NCBI RefSeq assembly: GCF_037572415.1
Contig: NZ_JBBHLB010000001.1
Coordinates: 186,001-250,000 of the forward strand
Length of the DNA stretch: 64,000 nt
Direction: 5' to 3'
Source of the DNA: Flavonifractor porci
GTDB lineage: Bacteria; Bacillota; Clostridia; Oscillospirales; Oscillospiraceae
Shown: in pieces, positions 28,067-36,506 of the stretch
How positions within the stretch are numbered: the stretch's first letter is position 1
How the letters are laid out: each line of letters starts with the position of its first letter
Translations under genes and position numbers: made by a program
Notes under the pieces: model-generated
Seen by the model: the letters and a program-made list of their open reading frames with translations, nothing else
What the model was told of the DNA's origin: nothing
The model's database searches: none

Positions 28067-29215
28067 ATGAAAAGAATTGGTACGACCGCTGTTGTCCTTA
28101 CGGTTTTATCCGCGATGTGCCTGAGCGGATGTTCGCAGGCTCAGTCCAATGCCGTGGATACCAACAGTCCCAGTATTGAGACACCATCCCCCACTCCGTT
28201 ACAGAGTGAAGCGCCAGCCTCACCGGAACCAATGAATGAGATCTATCCCGTGACTACCCAGGAGGAGGCCGCTCAGATCCTGGAGCGGGCGTATGAAGGA
28301 TTTGTGCAGGAAGTGACCTTCCGCTTTACGCAGGAGGATCTTCTCTTTCAGGAGCGCTCCATTCTGCTCCAGAACGCATCCAATCAGGTGTTGAGCGCCC
28401 GGCCGGAGCTGAAATATGCCTACGCTCTGGAATGTACAGAAGGCGCGGAGGGGACGATCTGTAAGATCTCATATATGCCGTATAAGCTGGGGTATCCGGA
28501 CGGAGAACCGGAGGGAGCCGCGGAAATCAATACCCTGGCGGAATTGGTAGAGGCGGCGGACGCCGCGCTTGGTGAGGAAGAGATTCCCATTGTGATCCGG
28601 AATCCGGAACTGCTGGTGGATGATATGCAGCGGGCCCTGCATCTGGCGGGGTATGGATATGTGGTGTATACACTCAACAGCGACGCCACAGCAATTCGAG
28701 CTTTTCCAAGCGATTCTGAGACGATTGAGCAGAGCGTTGAGAAGATACAGGAGATCAAGAGCATCGCAAAAGAGACTGTGGCGACCATCCTGACCGACAC
28801 CATGGACGACGAGGAGAAGCTTAAGGCTATTTACCGCTTTATTGTGGAAAATACCACATATGACTACCGGTATTATCAGAGCCCGGATACGTTGCCCCGT
28901 GAATCCAGGACAGCTTTCGGACCGTTGCAGAATGGAACGGCCATCTGTGGCGGATTTTCCTGGGCGTTTCGTGTGCTCTGTGAGGAGGCTGGCATCCCCT
29001 GCTGGAACATTACCGGCACCGGAGCTGGAGAGGAGCATATGTGGAATTGCGCAATGCTGGATGGGGAATACCGCTATTTTGATACGACCTGGGATGCGGG
29101 ACGCCCGGATGAAAGCCGGTGGAGATATTTTGGCCGAACGGAAGAGAAGATCTCCCAGGATCATTTCTGGGGAATGGGACAGAAGGAGCTGATACAGGCG
29201 CTGACCCAATCATAG
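28067..29215 (+). CDS. Lipoprotein with transglutaminase-like domain
   Basis: A 382-residue lipoprotein: signal peptide with lipobox LSGC (Cys about 22), Ser/Pro/Thr linker to about residue 60, a helical region, and a C-terminal transglutaminase-like domain. The triad is visible: Cys in AICGGFSWAFRVLCEEAGIP, His in EEHMWNCAML, Asp in YRYFDTTWDAG. Such surface proteins are usually cysteine peptidases or cross-linkers of unknown target. It lies directly upstream of the sigK 5' half; no terminator is seen between them. Confidence 0.85.
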   Translation: MKRIGTTAVVLTVLSAMCLSGCSQAQSNAVDTNSPSIETPSPTPLQSEAPASPEPMNEIYPVTTQEEAAQILERAYEGFVQEVTFRFTQEDLLFQERSILLQNASNQVLSARPELKYAYALECTEGAEGTICKISYMPYKLGYPDGEPEGAAEINTLAELVEAADAALGEEEIPIVIRNPELLVDDMQRALHLAGYGYVVYTLNSDATAIRAFPSDSETIEQSVEKIQEIKSIAKETVATILTDTMDDEEKLKAIYRFIVENTTYDYRYYQSPDTLPRESRTAFGPLQNGTAICGGFSWAFRVLCEEAGIPCWNITGTGAGEEHMWNCAMLDGEYRYFDTTWDAGRPDESRWRYFGRTEEKISQDHFWGMGQKELIQALTQS

Positions 29216-29235
29216 ACTGGACAAGGATTTGCCGT

Positions 29236-29263
29236 ATAGGGACAAACATTGTCGGAATACAGT
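29236..29263 (+). promoter_or_regulatory. Candidate sigma-E-type promoter for sigK
   Basis: ATA (29236-29238), 17 bases, AATACAGT (29256-29263), which resembles the mother-cell sigma-E pattern ATA-N16-18-CATACAnT. It ends 21 bases before the ATG. In Bacillus, sigK is transcribed by sigma-E; here that is inference from pattern only. Confidence 0.4.
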
Positions 29264-29284
29264 GGGACCATGGAGGTGTGACAA

Positions 29285-29494
29285 ATGATTCCTGCATGGA
29301 TCCTACTGCTGCTCAATCAGGTTTTCTTTACGCTTCGCCTGTCCGGCGGGGGAAACGGCTCCTTCCCCCGGCCGCTGAAAGCGGAAGAGGAGCGCCGGTA
29401 TCTGGAACAGGCCGCTCAGGGCGATCTGGAGGCCCGCAACAAATTGATCGAGCACAATCTGCGCCTGGTGGCTCACATCGTTAAGAAGAAGTAG
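29285..29494 (+). CDS. sigK: sigK 5' half (pro-sigma-K, interrupted)
   Basis: 69 codons with GGAGGTGTG upstream. Residues 1-20 form a hydrophobic pro-sequence (MIPAWILLLLNQVFFTLRLS), then SFPRPL, the helical EEERRYLEQAAQGDLEARN and IEHNLRLVAHIVKK, the start of sigma region 2. The frame then enters foreign DNA and stops at 29494. Codon 68 ends with the att core at 29488. Joined to 56652-57143 it gives a 231-residue sigma-K, the late mother-cell sigma factor. The pro-sequence implies activation by proteolysis after excision, as in Bacillus. Confidence 0.9.
   Translation: MIPAWILLLLNQVFFTLRLSGGGNGSFPRPLKAEEERRYLEQAAQGDLEARNKLIEHNLRLVAHIVKKK
29481..29488 (+). repeat. Left attachment core (TTAAGAAG)
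   Basis: An 8-bp direct repeat shared with 56644-56651, covering codons 66-68 of sigK (V-K-K). A second overlapping match, AAGAAGTA at 29486-29493 with 56646-56653, would also rejoin sigK in frame with one extra Lys. The HIVKK-aromatic pattern of other sigma-K proteins favours TTAAGAAG. Confidence 0.8.
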
Positions 29495-29849
29495 TGAAAA
29501 GGACAAATGGAGCAGAGACGATTAATTAGCAAGGCCGTGGGAAAACAGGAGCGGTCTTTAGCGGACGTTGGGATGATTCCTGGGTGGTGGCATATGCGCA
29601 AGAGCTTCCGCTATTTGGAAAGTGTATAATCAAAAATGGAAGTAATACGTCAAAAAAGCATCTTGAAAAGGAATAGGGACAATGATATGTTACGCATAGA
29701 AAACTACCTTGTCATATGCATCTGTTTTGTTATAATTAAGGTTAAAAGCGTCAGTAAAGCACAAGGTATTTTTAGACGAACTGTCGTATTGTGGAGCTTG
29801 AGTCAATGCCAACTTACAAAACAGTATGCGGTGGGATGGGGAGTCGTGT
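29495..29849 (+). other. Non-coding left end of the element
   Basis: 355 bases of AT-rich sequence without a convincing gene. The only open frame (29636-29857) has no ribosome site and no recognisable sequence. It holds the promoter of the sensor gene. Confidence 0.6.
29709..29736 (+). promoter_or_regulatory. Promoter of the pdu sensor-regulator operon
   Basis: TTGTCA (29709-29714), 16-bp spacer, perfect TATAAT (29731-29736), about 113 bases before the sensor start. Confidence 0.6.
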
Positions 29850-31076
29850 ATGAGTGAAATAAAAAAGATCTCCGAACTGATTGATATGAATTTGCTTCAG
29901 TCCATCCAGGATAATTGCTCCAGAGCGATGGGGATTGGAGCTGTAACGGTAGATTATAGAGGGAACCCGATCACCCGCTACAGTGGCTTTACTGAACACT
30001 GCATGAAGGTACGGGAGGTACAGGGATTTTCCGAGTTGTGCGCTCAGTGTGACGCACACGGAGGGCTGCATTCGGCAATTACCGGCCAGCCGTATATTTA
30101 CCGCTGCCATGCGAATCTGGTTGATTTTGCGGTTCCGCTGATCATCAATGGAACCTATATGGGTGCTGTGCTGGGAGGCCAGGTCAAAGTATGTGAAGAA
30201 GAGGCTGAGCAGCTGGAATATATTCTTCCTCAACAAAGCAATTGGCGCAAGCATGAGCAGATCAGTCGGCTGTATGAAAAAATGGAGACGGTTTCCTACG
30301 ATAAGGTAGAGGCGGCCGTTCATATTCTGCGGGATATTATTGTTGCAATGACGGAAAACGAGAGCGGAAAAAGAATGCTTACAACCTTGGAGGAGAAGGA
30401 CAAGGAACTCTCGGAGGAACGGGCCGCTCGCTCAGAGCTGGAAATGGCGCTGCGTGAGAAAGAGAATGACGCTATGGGAAGAAGCAACGAATTATGTTAC
30501 TTCTTCTATGTGATGAACATCATCACGCGGCTGGCATATGAAGAAAAGGCGGTGAAGACGGAACAGATTGCGTACGATTTTGCTGATGTTGCACGTTATG
30601 CTGTGGGTACGCAGAAAAAGCTTTCCACGCTTGGAGAGGAACTGGATTATATTGGGGCCCTTCTGCGGATTCAGAAAGCATGGGTAGGTGACAAGCTGGA
30701 TTTTCGTATTTCTGTTCCTTCCGGGTATTTTGGAATTCCCTGTCCGTTTATGTTGATGCAGCCCATTGTTGAAACGGTTTTTGAAGGCTTTGGTGAAAAG
30801 AGCAATGCGTCCTTCCAGCTGGAATTCTATGGAGAAGAAGAAGGAAATTGTTTTCTGTTTCAGATACGCTGCTCCGGTGGGATCAAATCCCTTGATGAAT
30901 GGGTACATATGCTGAGTACGCCCAGAAATGGAAGTAAATCGCTCTATGCTGTCAACAGCAGTCTGCAGCACGTGTTTGGTGCGGAATATGGGGTCAGTGT
31001 CGGGGCCCGGGACGACAGAAAAAGCGGAATTTTGATTCGGATTCGGCTGCCGCTGGAGAGGCCAGGACCGTTCTGA
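29850..31076 (+). CDS. PocR-domain sensor protein with degenerate histidine kinase module
   Basis: A 408-residue cytoplasmic sensor. Residues about 5-125 are a PocR ligand-binding domain with the Cys/His pattern LCAQCDAHGG and YRCHANLVDFAVP; in Salmonella, PocR senses 1,2-propanediol. A coiled coil (about 165-205) leads to a LytS-type kinase module. The place of the usual PHFLFN H-box reads CYFFYV, so the phospho-acceptor His is absent. The N-box reads QPIVETVF, lacking the Asn, and the glycine boxes are eroded. It is followed by the AraC-type regulator. ATG 29850 has GGGGAG upstream. Confidence 0.85.
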   Translation: MSEIKKISELIDMNLLQSIQDNCSRAMGIGAVTVDYRGNPITRYSGFTEHCMKVREVQGFSELCAQCDAHGGLHSAITGQPYIYRCHANLVDFAVPLIINGTYMGAVLGGQVKVCEEEAEQLEYILPQQSNWRKHEQISRLYEKMETVSYDKVEAAVHILRDIIVAMTENESGKRMLTTLEEKDKELSEERAARSELEMALREKENDAMGRSNELCYFFYVMNIITRLAYEEKAVKTEQIAYDFADVARYAVGTQKKLSTLGEELDYIGALLRIQKAWVGDKLDFRISVPSGYFGIPCPFMLMQPIVETVFEGFGEKSNASFQLEFYGEEEGNCFLFQIRCSGGIKSLDEWVHMLSTPRNGSKSLYAVNSSLQHVFGAEYGVSVGARDDRKSGILIRIRLPLERPGPF

Positions 31077-31116
31077 GGTGTGCGCCTGTCAGCATATGCC
31101 GTAGGAGGAAGGCCGG

Positions 31117-32193
31117 ATGAAACAAATTTTGGTATTAAGTGATAATGATTTAGAGCGACAAATTACCGGGGAAGTTCTTATGAACGGGCTGGAAGGCGTG
31201 AGGATTCTCAAAGCGTCTGAAACGGAGCAGGCGGTCAGGATTCTTCAGACCGAAAAAACGGATCTTTTTATCGCCGATATTCCAAAGTTCAGCCTGGACA
31301 GGTGCAATATGATCTCCTCGGTGCAGAAGCTGATGCCAGAGACGCCTATTCTTGTGCTTTCCTCCGGGGAGCAAGAGCACGTTTCACGCAATATTTGGAG
31401 ATTGGGCATTAGAGATTACCTGCTTAAGCCATGCCGGCCGGCCTGGATTCTTGCCGCTGTCAAATCGCTGATCGGTAAGAGTACCCAGCGCCAAATGGAA
31501 CTTCAGCCCGAGCCTATGCGCAGAGAGCGCTACACCAACACACTGGCGGAATATCTGCGCAGCTTCCAGTACAGAAAGTGCATCCAGACCACAAGAGAAT
31601 ACCTTGACGTTCTCTATCGGGATGAAGATAATATGGAGACGATCCGTAATGAGGTCGTGGATTTTTCTTCGGGTATTGTTGAGCTTGGCGCCCCTTTTGG
31701 ACAAGCTACCCAGTGGAAGCTGGCTAACTGCCTGGAACACTTTCGTATTCGTTTCGACCGGCAGGGACGGAAATACGAGACTTACCTTACCATGGAGAAG
31801 ATGCTGAATATCCTCTTTGAAACCCTGGAGAAGAGCAGCTTTTATGAGGTGGAGAGCGGACAAAAGATCCTGAATTATATCGACCGCAATCTGCGCAAGG
31901 GACTCAGCCTGGATGAGGCTGCGGAGTATGCCAACATGAGTTCCTGCTATTTCAGCAAATTCTTCAAAAAGATGACCGGACAGAATTATATTGCCTATGT
32001 CACAGACGGTAAGATCGAGTTGGCAAAGCAGATGCTGCTGGACACCGATCTGCCGGTCATCAATATTTCCTACGAGCTCTCCTACGGTGAGACTAACTAT
32101 TTCAGCAAGGCTTTCAAGCGGAAAGTAGGAGTTACACCCACAGAATTCCGTGAGGAAAGTAAAAAGGCCGGAGATCAAAGCGGTGATCGCTGA
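31117..32193 (+). CDS. AraC-type response regulator of the pdu locus
   Basis: A 358-residue regulator. The receiver domain (about 1-120) keeps the likely phospho-acceptor Asp (DLFIADIPKF), Ser (VLSSGEQ) and Lys (DYLLKPCR). A middle helical region follows, then two AraC HTH motifs at the C-terminus: LSLDEAAEYANMSSCYFSKF and SYGETNYFSKAFKRKVGVTP. It probably activates the pduA promoter, whose -35 is poor. AGGAGG lies before the ATG. Partner of the PocR-domain sensor. Confidence 0.9.
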   Translation: MKQILVLSDNDLERQITGEVLMNGLEGVRILKASETEQAVRILQTEKTDLFIADIPKFSLDRCNMISSVQKLMPETPILVLSSGEQEHVSRNIWRLGIRDYLLKPCRPAWILAAVKSLIGKSTQRQMELQPEPMRRERYTNTLAEYLRSFQYRKCIQTTREYLDVLYRDEDNMETIRNEVVDFSSGIVELGAPFGQATQWKLANCLEHFRIRFDRQGRKYETYLTMEKMLNILFETLEKSSFYEVESGQKILNYIDRNLRKGLSLDEAAEYANMSSCYFSKFFKKMTGQNYIAYVTDGKIELAKQMLLDTDLPVINISYELSYGETNYFSKAFKRKVGVTPTEFREESKKAGDQSGDR

Positions 32194-32235
32194 TCCGCCC
32201 GGAGCGGAGCGGCTGCTGCCTGGGAGTGTAAGAGT

Positions 32236-33378
32236 ATGAAAGAATTCAGTTTCAGCACAAGAATCTTTTTCGGCGAAGGCGCATTGGAGCGGCTGCGCAA
32301 GGTGGAAGATAAACATGTGATGATCGTCACGGATAAATTCATGGCCAGCATGGGCGTGGCGGATAAAGTGGCATCCTTCCTGACCCGTTGTCAGGTAAGT
32401 GTCTTTGACGCCGTTGTGCCCGATCCTCCCATCGAGGTTGTGGCCGCTGGTGTGCAGGCTCTTCAGGCCTGTGGGGCGGAGGCTATGGTCGCTGTGGGCG
32501 GCGGTTCTACGATTGACGCGGCCAAGGCCATTCGTGCGGTGGCCAAGGAGACGCTTCAGATTGATACCGATCGCTGGGAGTGCTTTGCCATTCCGACCAC
32601 CAGCGGGACCGGGTCTGAAGTGACGGAATACGCGGTGATTACCGATCGGGCCAAGGGTATCAAATATCCTCTGGACAGCAAGGCGCTGCGTCCGCCTGTT
32701 GCCATTCTGGACCCCCAGCTTACAGTGTCTGCACCTCCCAGCGTTACCGCGGACGCTGGTATGGATGTGCTTACCCACGCCATGGAGGCCTATGTATCCA
32801 AGGGAGCCAACGATTTTTCCGATGCACTGTGTGAAAAAGCTGTTTCACTGGTGTTCCGGTTTTTGCCTCTTGCCTATCAGGACGGCACCGACCTGCTGGC
32901 CCGGGAGAAGATGCACAATGCCTCCTGCATGGCTGGACTGGCCTTCAATTCCGCGGGACTGGGACTGACCCACGGTATGGCCCACGCAGTGGGGGGAAAG
33001 CTCCACATCGCCCACGGCAGGATCAATGCCATGCTGCTGCCTCATATCATTGGCTTTAATGCTAACCTGGCTGGGGTCCGCAATGGCGAGTACACCCTGG
33101 CGGCAAAAAAGTACCAGCGCCTGGCCAAGACCCTGGATCTGCCTGCCCCCAGTGTGCGGCTGGGTGTCTCCAACCTGCTGCGGGAAGTGGAGCGCCTGAA
33201 CCGGACCCTCAAGATCCCCGCCACTCTTAAGGAGTGGGGTGGCGACCCGGAACAGTTTAGGCAGCTGCGGGAGGAAATGATCTCCGCCGCGTTGGCCGAC
33301 GTCACCACCGCCTCCAATCCCCGGCCTGCAACAGCGCAATGTGTGGGGGCCATTCTTCAGAAGCTGTCTGGCTATTGA
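32236..33378 (+). CDS. pduQ: PduQ-like iron-dependent 1-propanol dehydrogenase
   Basis: A 380-residue group III alcohol dehydrogenase. NAD-binding AVGGGSTIDAAKAI and metal ligands in ADAGMDVLTHAMEAY (Asp, His), LTHGMAHAVGG and HIAHGRINA are visible. In microcompartments it reduces propionaldehyde to propanol and recycles NADH within the shell. It follows the regulator by 42 bases and is cut off from pduA by a strong terminator, so it is co-transcribed with the sensor genes. Confidence 0.88.
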   Translation: MKEFSFSTRIFFGEGALERLRKVEDKHVMIVTDKFMASMGVADKVASFLTRCQVSVFDAVVPDPPIEVVAAGVQALQACGAEAMVAVGGGSTIDAAKAIRAVAKETLQIDTDRWECFAIPTTSGTGSEVTEYAVITDRAKGIKYPLDSKALRPPVAILDPQLTVSAPPSVTADAGMDVLTHAMEAYVSKGANDFSDALCEKAVSLVFRFLPLAYQDGTDLLAREKMHNASCMAGLAFNSAGLGLTHGMAHAVGGKLHIAHGRINAMLLPHIIGFNANLAGVRNGEYTLAAKKYQRLAKTLDLPAPSVRLGVSNLLREVERLNRTLKIPATLKEWGGDPEQFRQLREEMISAALADVTTASNPRPATAQCVGAILQKLSGY

Positions 33379-33394
33379 TGTCATTTATAGGATA

Positions 33395-33450
33395 GGACAA
33401 AAAAGTCCACCTCGCATTTTATGAAAGATGTGGGGTGGACTTTTTTGTCC
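33395..33450. terminator. Strong terminator between pduQ and pduA
   Basis: A 17-bp perfect outer stem, GGACAAAAAAGTCCACC and its complement, with further inner pairing (about 25 bp in all), A6 in one arm and T6 in the other. It separates the regulatory unit from the main operon. Confidence 0.88.
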
Positions 33451-33592
33451 TTGTAAGCCTGGCGAGTCAAAAAGTTGGGCTGTTCCTGTGGTGAGATAAG
33501 ACAGGGGAGGGGGTGTTTTTGGTTTGGACGGACTGGAATAAACCGACAAAAAAGCACTCCGGTCTGCCAAGAAAATAATGCCGGCTGTCAGG

Positions 33593-33598
33593 TATAAT
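33593..33598 (+). promoter_or_regulatory. -10 box of the main pdu operon
   Basis: A perfect TATAAT 66 bases before pduA. At 16-18 bp upstream there is only an A-rich AGAAAA and no -35 box, as expected for an activator-dependent promoter. The AraC-type regulator is the natural candidate. Confidence 0.55.
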
Positions 33599-33664
33599 TC
33601 GCTCAGATAGCGTGCGGTTTATATGCTATCAAACCGCCGCTGCCCGGAAAAAGGAGGTTGTAAT

Positions 33665-33943
33665 ATGCAGCAGGAAGCTCTGGGAATGGTTGAGACCAGG
33701 GGGCTGGTGGGCGCCATCGAGGCCGCCGATGCCATGGTCAAATCCGCCAATGTCAGCCTGGTGGGCTACGAGAAGATTGGTTCCGGACTGGTAACCGTTA
33801 TGGTGCGGGGCGATGTGGGCGCGGTCAAGGCGTCTACCGACGCCGGCGCAGCCGCGGCCCAGAAGGTGGGAGAAGTGGTCTCCATCCACGTGATCCCCAG
33901 ACCCCACACCGATGTGGAGAAGATTCTGCCCCATATGCTGTAA
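33665..33943 (+). CDS. pduA: BMC-H shell protein PduA
   Basis: A 92-residue single BMC domain forming hexameric shell tiles. Typical start ALGMVETRGLVGAIEAADAM, pore loop KIGSGLVTVMVRGDVGAVKA and end HVIPRPHTDVEKILP. ATG 33665 has AAGGAGG upstream. First gene of the main operon; it is a close paralog of the shell gene at 40638. Confidence 0.93.
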   Translation: MQQEALGMVETRGLVGAIEAADAMVKSANVSLVGYEKIGSGLVTVMVRGDVGAVKASTDAGAAAAQKVGEVVSIHVIPRPHTDVEKILPHML

Positions 33944-33998
33944 CAGCGACGGGTATCCCCCAAGAATTCAAATTATAAAAAGTTCGGAGGGTTAACAC

Positions 33999-34808
33999 AT
34001 GAAAGATGAACTGGTCAGCAAGGTTATGGACGAAGTCATGAAGAAGATGGGCATTTCCGAGCCTGCCTGCGCTCCTGAGGCGAGCTGCTGTGCCGAACCC
34101 GCCCCCGCCTGCAATCTGACGGAATTTGTCGGCACCGCTCTGGGCCATACCATTGGCCTGGTCATTGCCAATCTGGACCATCAGGTCCATGAGCAGCTGA
34201 AGATCGATCCCAAGTACCGCGCCATCGGCATCATCAGTGACCGTGTGGGCGCCGGCCCCCAGATCTTTGCCGCTGACGAGGCTGTGAAGGCAACCAACAG
34301 TGAGTGCCTGCTGGTTGAGTGCCCCCGTGATACCGAGGGCGGCGCCGGCCACGGCTCCCTGATCATCTTTGGCGCCGAGGACGTGTCCGATGTCCGCCGG
34401 GCCGTTGAGGTCTGCCTGCGGGAGATCCCCCGCACCATGGGCGACGTGTACGGCAACAGCGCCGGCCATCTGGAGTTCCAGTACAGCGCCCGCGCTTCCT
34501 ATGTGCTGAATAAGGTCTGGGGCGCTCCTCTGGGCAAGGCCTTCGGCATCACCGTGGGTGCTCCCGCCGGCATCGGCGTGGTTCTGGCGGATGCCGCCTC
34601 CAAGGCCGCTACCGTGGACGCCGTCACCATTGCCACCCCCGGCAACGGCGGCACCAGCTTCTCCAACGAGGTTAACTTCTTCTTCTCCGGTGACTCCGGT
34701 GCGGTGAAGCAGGCTATCATCGCTGCCCGCGACGTGGGCCTGCAGCTGCTCAAGTCTCTGGCACCCGACGAGGAGCTCAAGAGCACCACCACCCCCTACA
34801 TCATCTAA
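33999..34808 (+). CDS. pduB: BMC-T shell protein PduB
   Basis: A 269-residue protein with two BMC folds that form pseudohexameric trimers. The N-terminal amphipathic helix MKDELVSKVMDEVMKKMG is followed by a Cys/Pro/Ala linker, then LTEFVGTALGHTIGLVIANL and the conserved ECPRDTEGGAGHGSLIIFG. In Salmonella the PduB N-terminus links enzymatic core to shell; the helix here fits that. GGAGGG before the ATG. Confidence 0.93.
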   Translation: MKDELVSKVMDEVMKKMGISEPACAPEASCCAEPAPACNLTEFVGTALGHTIGLVIANLDHQVHEQLKIDPKYRAIGIISDRVGAGPQIFAADEAVKATNSECLLVECPRDTEGGAGHGSLIIFGAEDVSDVRRAVEVCLREIPRTMGDVYGNSAGHLEFQYSARASYVLNKVWGAPLGKAFGITVGAPAGIGVVLADAASKAATVDAVTIATPGNGGTSFSNEVNFFFSGDSGAVKQAIIAARDVGLQLLKSLAPDEELKSTTTPYII

Positions 34809-34829
34809 TTACGGGAAGGAGTCAGTGAC

Positions 34830-36491
34830 ATGAAGTCTAAGCGTTTTGAAGTGCTGGACGCCCGCCCGGTCAACCAGGACGGCTATGTGCAGGAATGGCC
34901 TGAGGTGGGCCTGATCGCCATGAACAGCCCCTTCGATCCCAAGCCCAGCATCAAGATCGAAAACGGCGTTGTGACCGAACTGGACGGTAAGTCCCGCGCT
35001 GAGTTTGATATGCTGGACACCTTTATTGCCGACCATGCCATCCGGCTGGAGAATGCGGAGAAGGCCATGGCCATGGATTCTCTGGACATTGCCCGGATGA
35101 TCGTGGACATCAACGTCTCCCGGAAGGAAGTGCTGGACATCACCCTGTCCCTCACTCCCGCCAAGCTGACCGAGGTGGTAGGCAAGCTGACCATCGTGGA
35201 GATCATGATGGGCATGACCAAGATGCGGGCCCGTATGATGCCCGCCAACCAGTGCCACGTCACCAACGTGCGAGACAACCCCGTTCAGATCGCCGCCGAC
35301 GCTGCTGAGGCTGCTGTCCGTGGCTTTGCTGAGATGGAGACCACCGTGGCTGTAGCCCGTTACGCCCCCTTCAATGCCATGGCTCTGTTTGTGGGCGCGC
35401 AGGCCGGCCGTCCCGGCATCATGACCCAGTGTGCCCTGGAAGAGGCCACCGAGCTGATGCTGGGTATGCGGGGCTTTACCACTTACGCCGAGACCATTTC
35501 CGTCTACGGCACCGAGCCCGTCTTTATGGACGGCGACGATACCCCCTACTCCAAGGCTTTCCTGGCCAGCTGCTACGCTTCCCGCGGCCTGAAAATGCGC
35601 TTTACCTCCGGTACTGGTTCTGAGGTTCAGATGGGCTACGCCGAAGGCAAGTCCATGCTGTACCTGGAGGCCCGCTGCCTGGCCGTCACCAAGGGCGCCG
35701 GCGTACAGGGTACCCAGAACGGCTCTGTGTCCTGCGTAGGTGTGCCTGCCGGTGTGCCCGGCGGTATCCGTGCTATTGCTGCTGAGAACCTGATCGCCAT
35801 GCTGCTGGACCTGGAGTCCACCACCTCCAACGATCAGACCTTCACCCACTCCGACCTGCGCCGGGTGGCCCGCACCGTGCCTCAGCTGTTCTCCGGCACC
35901 GACTACATCTGCTCCGGCTACTCCGCCACTCCCAACTACGACAATATGTTCGCCGGTTCCAACTGGGATGCCGAGGACTATGACGACTGGACCATCATCC
36001 AGCGCGATATGAAGATCGATGGCGGTCTGCAGCCTGTCCGGGAAGAGGACGTGCTCAAGGCCCGCAACAAGGCCGCCCGCGCCCTGCAGGGTATGTTCCG
36101 CGAGCTGGGCCTGCCCGAGATCACCGACGCCGAGGTGGAGGCCGCTACCTACGCCAACGGCTCCAACGATATGCCTCAGCGCAACGTCAACGAGGATCTG
36201 AAGGCCATTGAGGATATGATGGCCCGCAAGGTCACCGGCGTTGACTTTGTAAAGGCTCTGGACCGTGCCGGCTTTACCGACATCGCCCACAACGTTTACA
36301 ATATGCTCCGTCAGAAGGTGGCCGGCGACTACCTGCACACTGCCTCTATCTTTGACGAGAACTTCCACGTTCTCTCCGCGGTCAACGTGCCCAATGAGTA
36401 TCATGGCCCCATGACCGGATATCAGATCAGCGAGGAGCGCTGGAACCAGTTGAAGAACATTCCCAGAGCCATCCGTCCTGAAGACATTTAA
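34830..36491 (+). CDS. pduC: B12-dependent diol dehydratase, large subunit
   Basis: A 553-residue TIM-barrel subunit of adenosylcobalamin-dependent propanediol/glycerol dehydratase. Characteristic segments are FEVLDARPVNQDGYVQEWPE at the start, MTKMRARMMPANQCHVTN, FTSGTGSEVQMGYAEGKSML and EARCLAVTKGAGVQGTQNG. It converts 1,2-propanediol to propionaldehyde. Propanediol rather than glycerol is favoured by PduQ, PduP and FucO in the same element. Confidence 0.95.
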   Translation: MKSKRFEVLDARPVNQDGYVQEWPEVGLIAMNSPFDPKPSIKIENGVVTELDGKSRAEFDMLDTFIADHAIRLENAEKAMAMDSLDIARMIVDINVSRKEVLDITLSLTPAKLTEVVGKLTIVEIMMGMTKMRARMMPANQCHVTNVRDNPVQIAADAAEAAVRGFAEMETTVAVARYAPFNAMALFVGAQAGRPGIMTQCALEEATELMLGMRGFTTYAETISVYGTEPVFMDGDDTPYSKAFLASCYASRGLKMRFTSGTGSEVQMGYAEGKSMLYLEARCLAVTKGAGVQGTQNGSVSCVGVPAGVPGGIRAIAAENLIAMLLDLESTTSNDQTFTHSDLRRVARTVPQLFSGTDYICSGYSATPNYDNMFAGSNWDAEDYDDWTIIQRDMKIDGGLQPVREEDVLKARNKAARALQGMFRELGLPEITDAEVEAATYANGSNDMPQRNVNEDLKAIEDMMARKVTGVDFVKALDRAGFTDIAHNVYNMLRQKVAGDYLHTASIFDENFHVLSAVNVPNEYHGPMTGYQISEERWNQLKNIPRAIRPEDI

Positions 36492-36506
36492 GAGGGGTGA
36501 AGCAAC

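Noticed and set aside
29495..29849. A 73-codon frame (29636-29857) as a left-end gene of the element
   Set aside because: No ribosome site, it covers the sensor promoter, and the sequence looks random.
33395..33450. The long inverted repeat as an inner element boundary
   Set aside because: A-run and T-run in the arms and its place after pduQ fit a terminator; there is no matching copy elsewhere.
33379..33664. A cobalamin riboswitch before the pdu operon
   Set aside because: The space holds a terminator and a promoter; no B12-box-like conserved pattern could be seen.
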